Shown: piece after piece, positions 7,181 to 7,935 of the stretch
How positions within the stretch are numbered: the first letter of the stretch is position 1
Layout: each line of letters begins with the position of its first letter
NCBI GenBank assembly: GCA_903903705.1
Contig: CAIUZU010000290.1
Span: forward strand, 1 to 7,935
Length of the DNA: 7,935 nt
Direction of reading: 5' to 3'
Source of the DNA: an uncultured Helicobacteraceae bacterium
GTDB lineage: Bacteria; Campylobacterota; Campylobacteria; Campylobacterales; Sulfurimonadaceae
Position numbers and translations under genes: made by a program
Notes under the pieces: model-generated
Told to the model about the DNA's origin: nothing
Database searches by the model: none
What the model saw: the letters and a program-made list of their open reading frames with translations, nothing else

Positions 7181-7494
7181 TAATGATCCTTAAGTGAGTT
7201 TTTGACGCTGTTTGATAGATCATCAAATTCGCCGTTAGCTCTTTTTGTGTAGATTCCAGTAAGCACGATAGCAAATATAATAATGCCCATGCCGACAGGA
7301 ATTCCAACAGTCGTAACAGAACCGCTAGAGAGCGGAGTTCCTAAAAAAGCCGGATTAAATGCTATGAGTAATATAAATAGAAAATATACCACAAGCATTA
7401 AAATCGATAGTTTTACCGCAAAGCTGTTTCTCGTAGAGATAAGCTTTTGGTAATCCGGATTTGCCTTAATTTTTTCAACAGTCTCTTTGTTCAT
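7180..7494 (-). CDS. yjcH: DUF485 small membrane protein (YjcH-like), ActP partner
   Basis: A 104-residue protein of the DUF485 family, almost always encoded directly before actP. It has a soluble N-terminal helix containing the typical [14 protein letters not shown] (12-25), a first membrane helix (about 26-47), a short loop with NPAFLGTPL, a second membrane helix (about 62-82), and a charged tail [10 protein letters not shown] (84-93). The fold is a two-helix hairpin with both ends probably cytoplasmic. Its exact function is unproven; assembly with or regulation of ActP is inferred from the fixed neighbourhood. The ATG at 7494 has AAGGAA just upstream, overlapping the stop of the porin gene. 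Its TAA overlaps the actP start by one base. Confidence 0.93.
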   Translation of the reverse strand: MNKETVEKIKANPDYQKLISTRNSFAVKLSILMLVVYFLFILLIAFNPAFLGTPLSSGSVTTVGIPVGMGIIIFAIVLTGIYTKRANGEFDDLSNSVKNSLKDH

Positions 7495-7504
7495 CTTTTA
7501 TTCC

Positions 7505-7935
7505 TTAAAAGTTATAGTTAGCGATAAATCTATACTCATCCCAACCTGTTGTGTAGCCTGTAGTATTTGCTACATGGAAATCATCCGCATAGTTTGCACG
7601 AAGACGAAGTTCTAAGTTTTTTACAACTGCAGGTTTGAAGATAATATCAAATCCCATTTCGCTTGCATCATTATATGTATAACCGTTGTTTTTAGCCATA
7701 TCAAAGTTTGCATAGTAAAGAGTTGCTAAAACATTTGCACCTAGATCTTTAAAGTTGTAACTTGCCGCAATTTTGCTTGCATCAGTTCCTGCTAAAAACA
7801 TGTGACGTGTAACCATTCCCTGTGTAAATGCCGGCATTCCGCCCCACGGAGATACGATAGCATTGTTTACGGCAGCTTCAGTTGCACTGTTTGATTCTGT
7901 TTGAGAGTATGCTAGAGAGAGTGTTAAGTTTTGAA
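7505..7935 (-). CDS. OprD-like outer-membrane porin, C-terminal part (N-terminus outside window)
   Basis: The frame is open from the right edge to TAA at 7507-7505, giving about 142 visible residues. The first Met (7837) is internal, because the frame continues upstream without a stop through a segment containing NLTLSLAYSQTESNSATEAA. Alternating hydrophobic/polar strands (such as NLELRLRANYADD and DEYRFIANYNF) and a C-terminal Phe, the usual outer-membrane beta-barrel sorting signal, mark it as a porin. The WGGMPAFTQGMVTRHMF segment recalls OprD-family and Campylobacterota major outer-membrane porins. The stop is only 10 nt before the DUF485 start and overlaps its ribosome-binding site, so it probably heads the acetate transport operon. 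Substrate specificity cannot be read from this fragment; small carboxylic acids are a reasonable guess by context. Confidence 0.8.
   Translation of the reverse strand, partial: QNLTLSLAYSQTESNSATEAAVNNAIVSPWGGMPAFTQGMVTRHMFLAGTDASKIAASYNFKDLGANVLATLYYANFDMAKNNGYTYNDASEMGFDIIFKPAVVKNLELRLRANYADDFHVANTTGYTTGWDEYRFIANYNF

Overview
The window looks like a piece of a Campylobacterota chromosome, most likely Sulfurimonas or a close relative. The sequence is AT-rich. The PyrF and DUF294 proteins have the lysine- and isoleucine-rich character of that group, and ribosome-binding sites are of the AAGGA type. The genus is inferred from recognising the proteins, not from a search. Every gene I can support lies on the minus strand, so the biological reading order is right to left. 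No gene-less stretch exceeds about 125 bases.

Right to left: the C-terminal part of an OprD-like outer-membrane porin (7935-7505, truncated by the window edge); a DUF485 small membrane protein of the YjcH type (7494-7180); the acetate/cation symporter ActP (7180-5516); a palindrome-rich spacer (5515-5392); a 604-residue cNMP-like/CBS/DUF294 nucleotidyltransferase protein (5391-3577); a DEDDh 3'-5' exonuclease (3574-2954); a second palindrome-rich spacer (2953-2848); acetyl-CoA synthetase Acs (2847-892); a short hairpin-bearing spacer; orotidine-5'-phosphate decarboxylase PyrF (802-119); and the 5' part of tRNA-Ser(GCU) (46-1, running off the left edge).

From the porin to Acs this reads as one acetate acquisition and activation module. 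The porin could admit small acids through the outer membrane. DUF485/ActP would take acetate across the inner membrane, and Acs would convert it to acetyl-CoA. Between transport and activation sits a tightly coupled pair of unknown function, the DUF294 nucleotidyltransferase and the exonuclease. From memory, the same neighbours occur with actP/acs in gammaproteobacteria such as Pseudomonas. The pair is the best candidate here for an under-described regulatory system. PyrF (pyrimidine synthesis) probably has its own promoter, and tRNA-Ser is a separate unit.

The most unusual non-coding feature is that the two spacers inside the acetate cluster share short sequence blocks in the same order and each folds into several hairpins. 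This suggests a dispersed intergenic repeat family.
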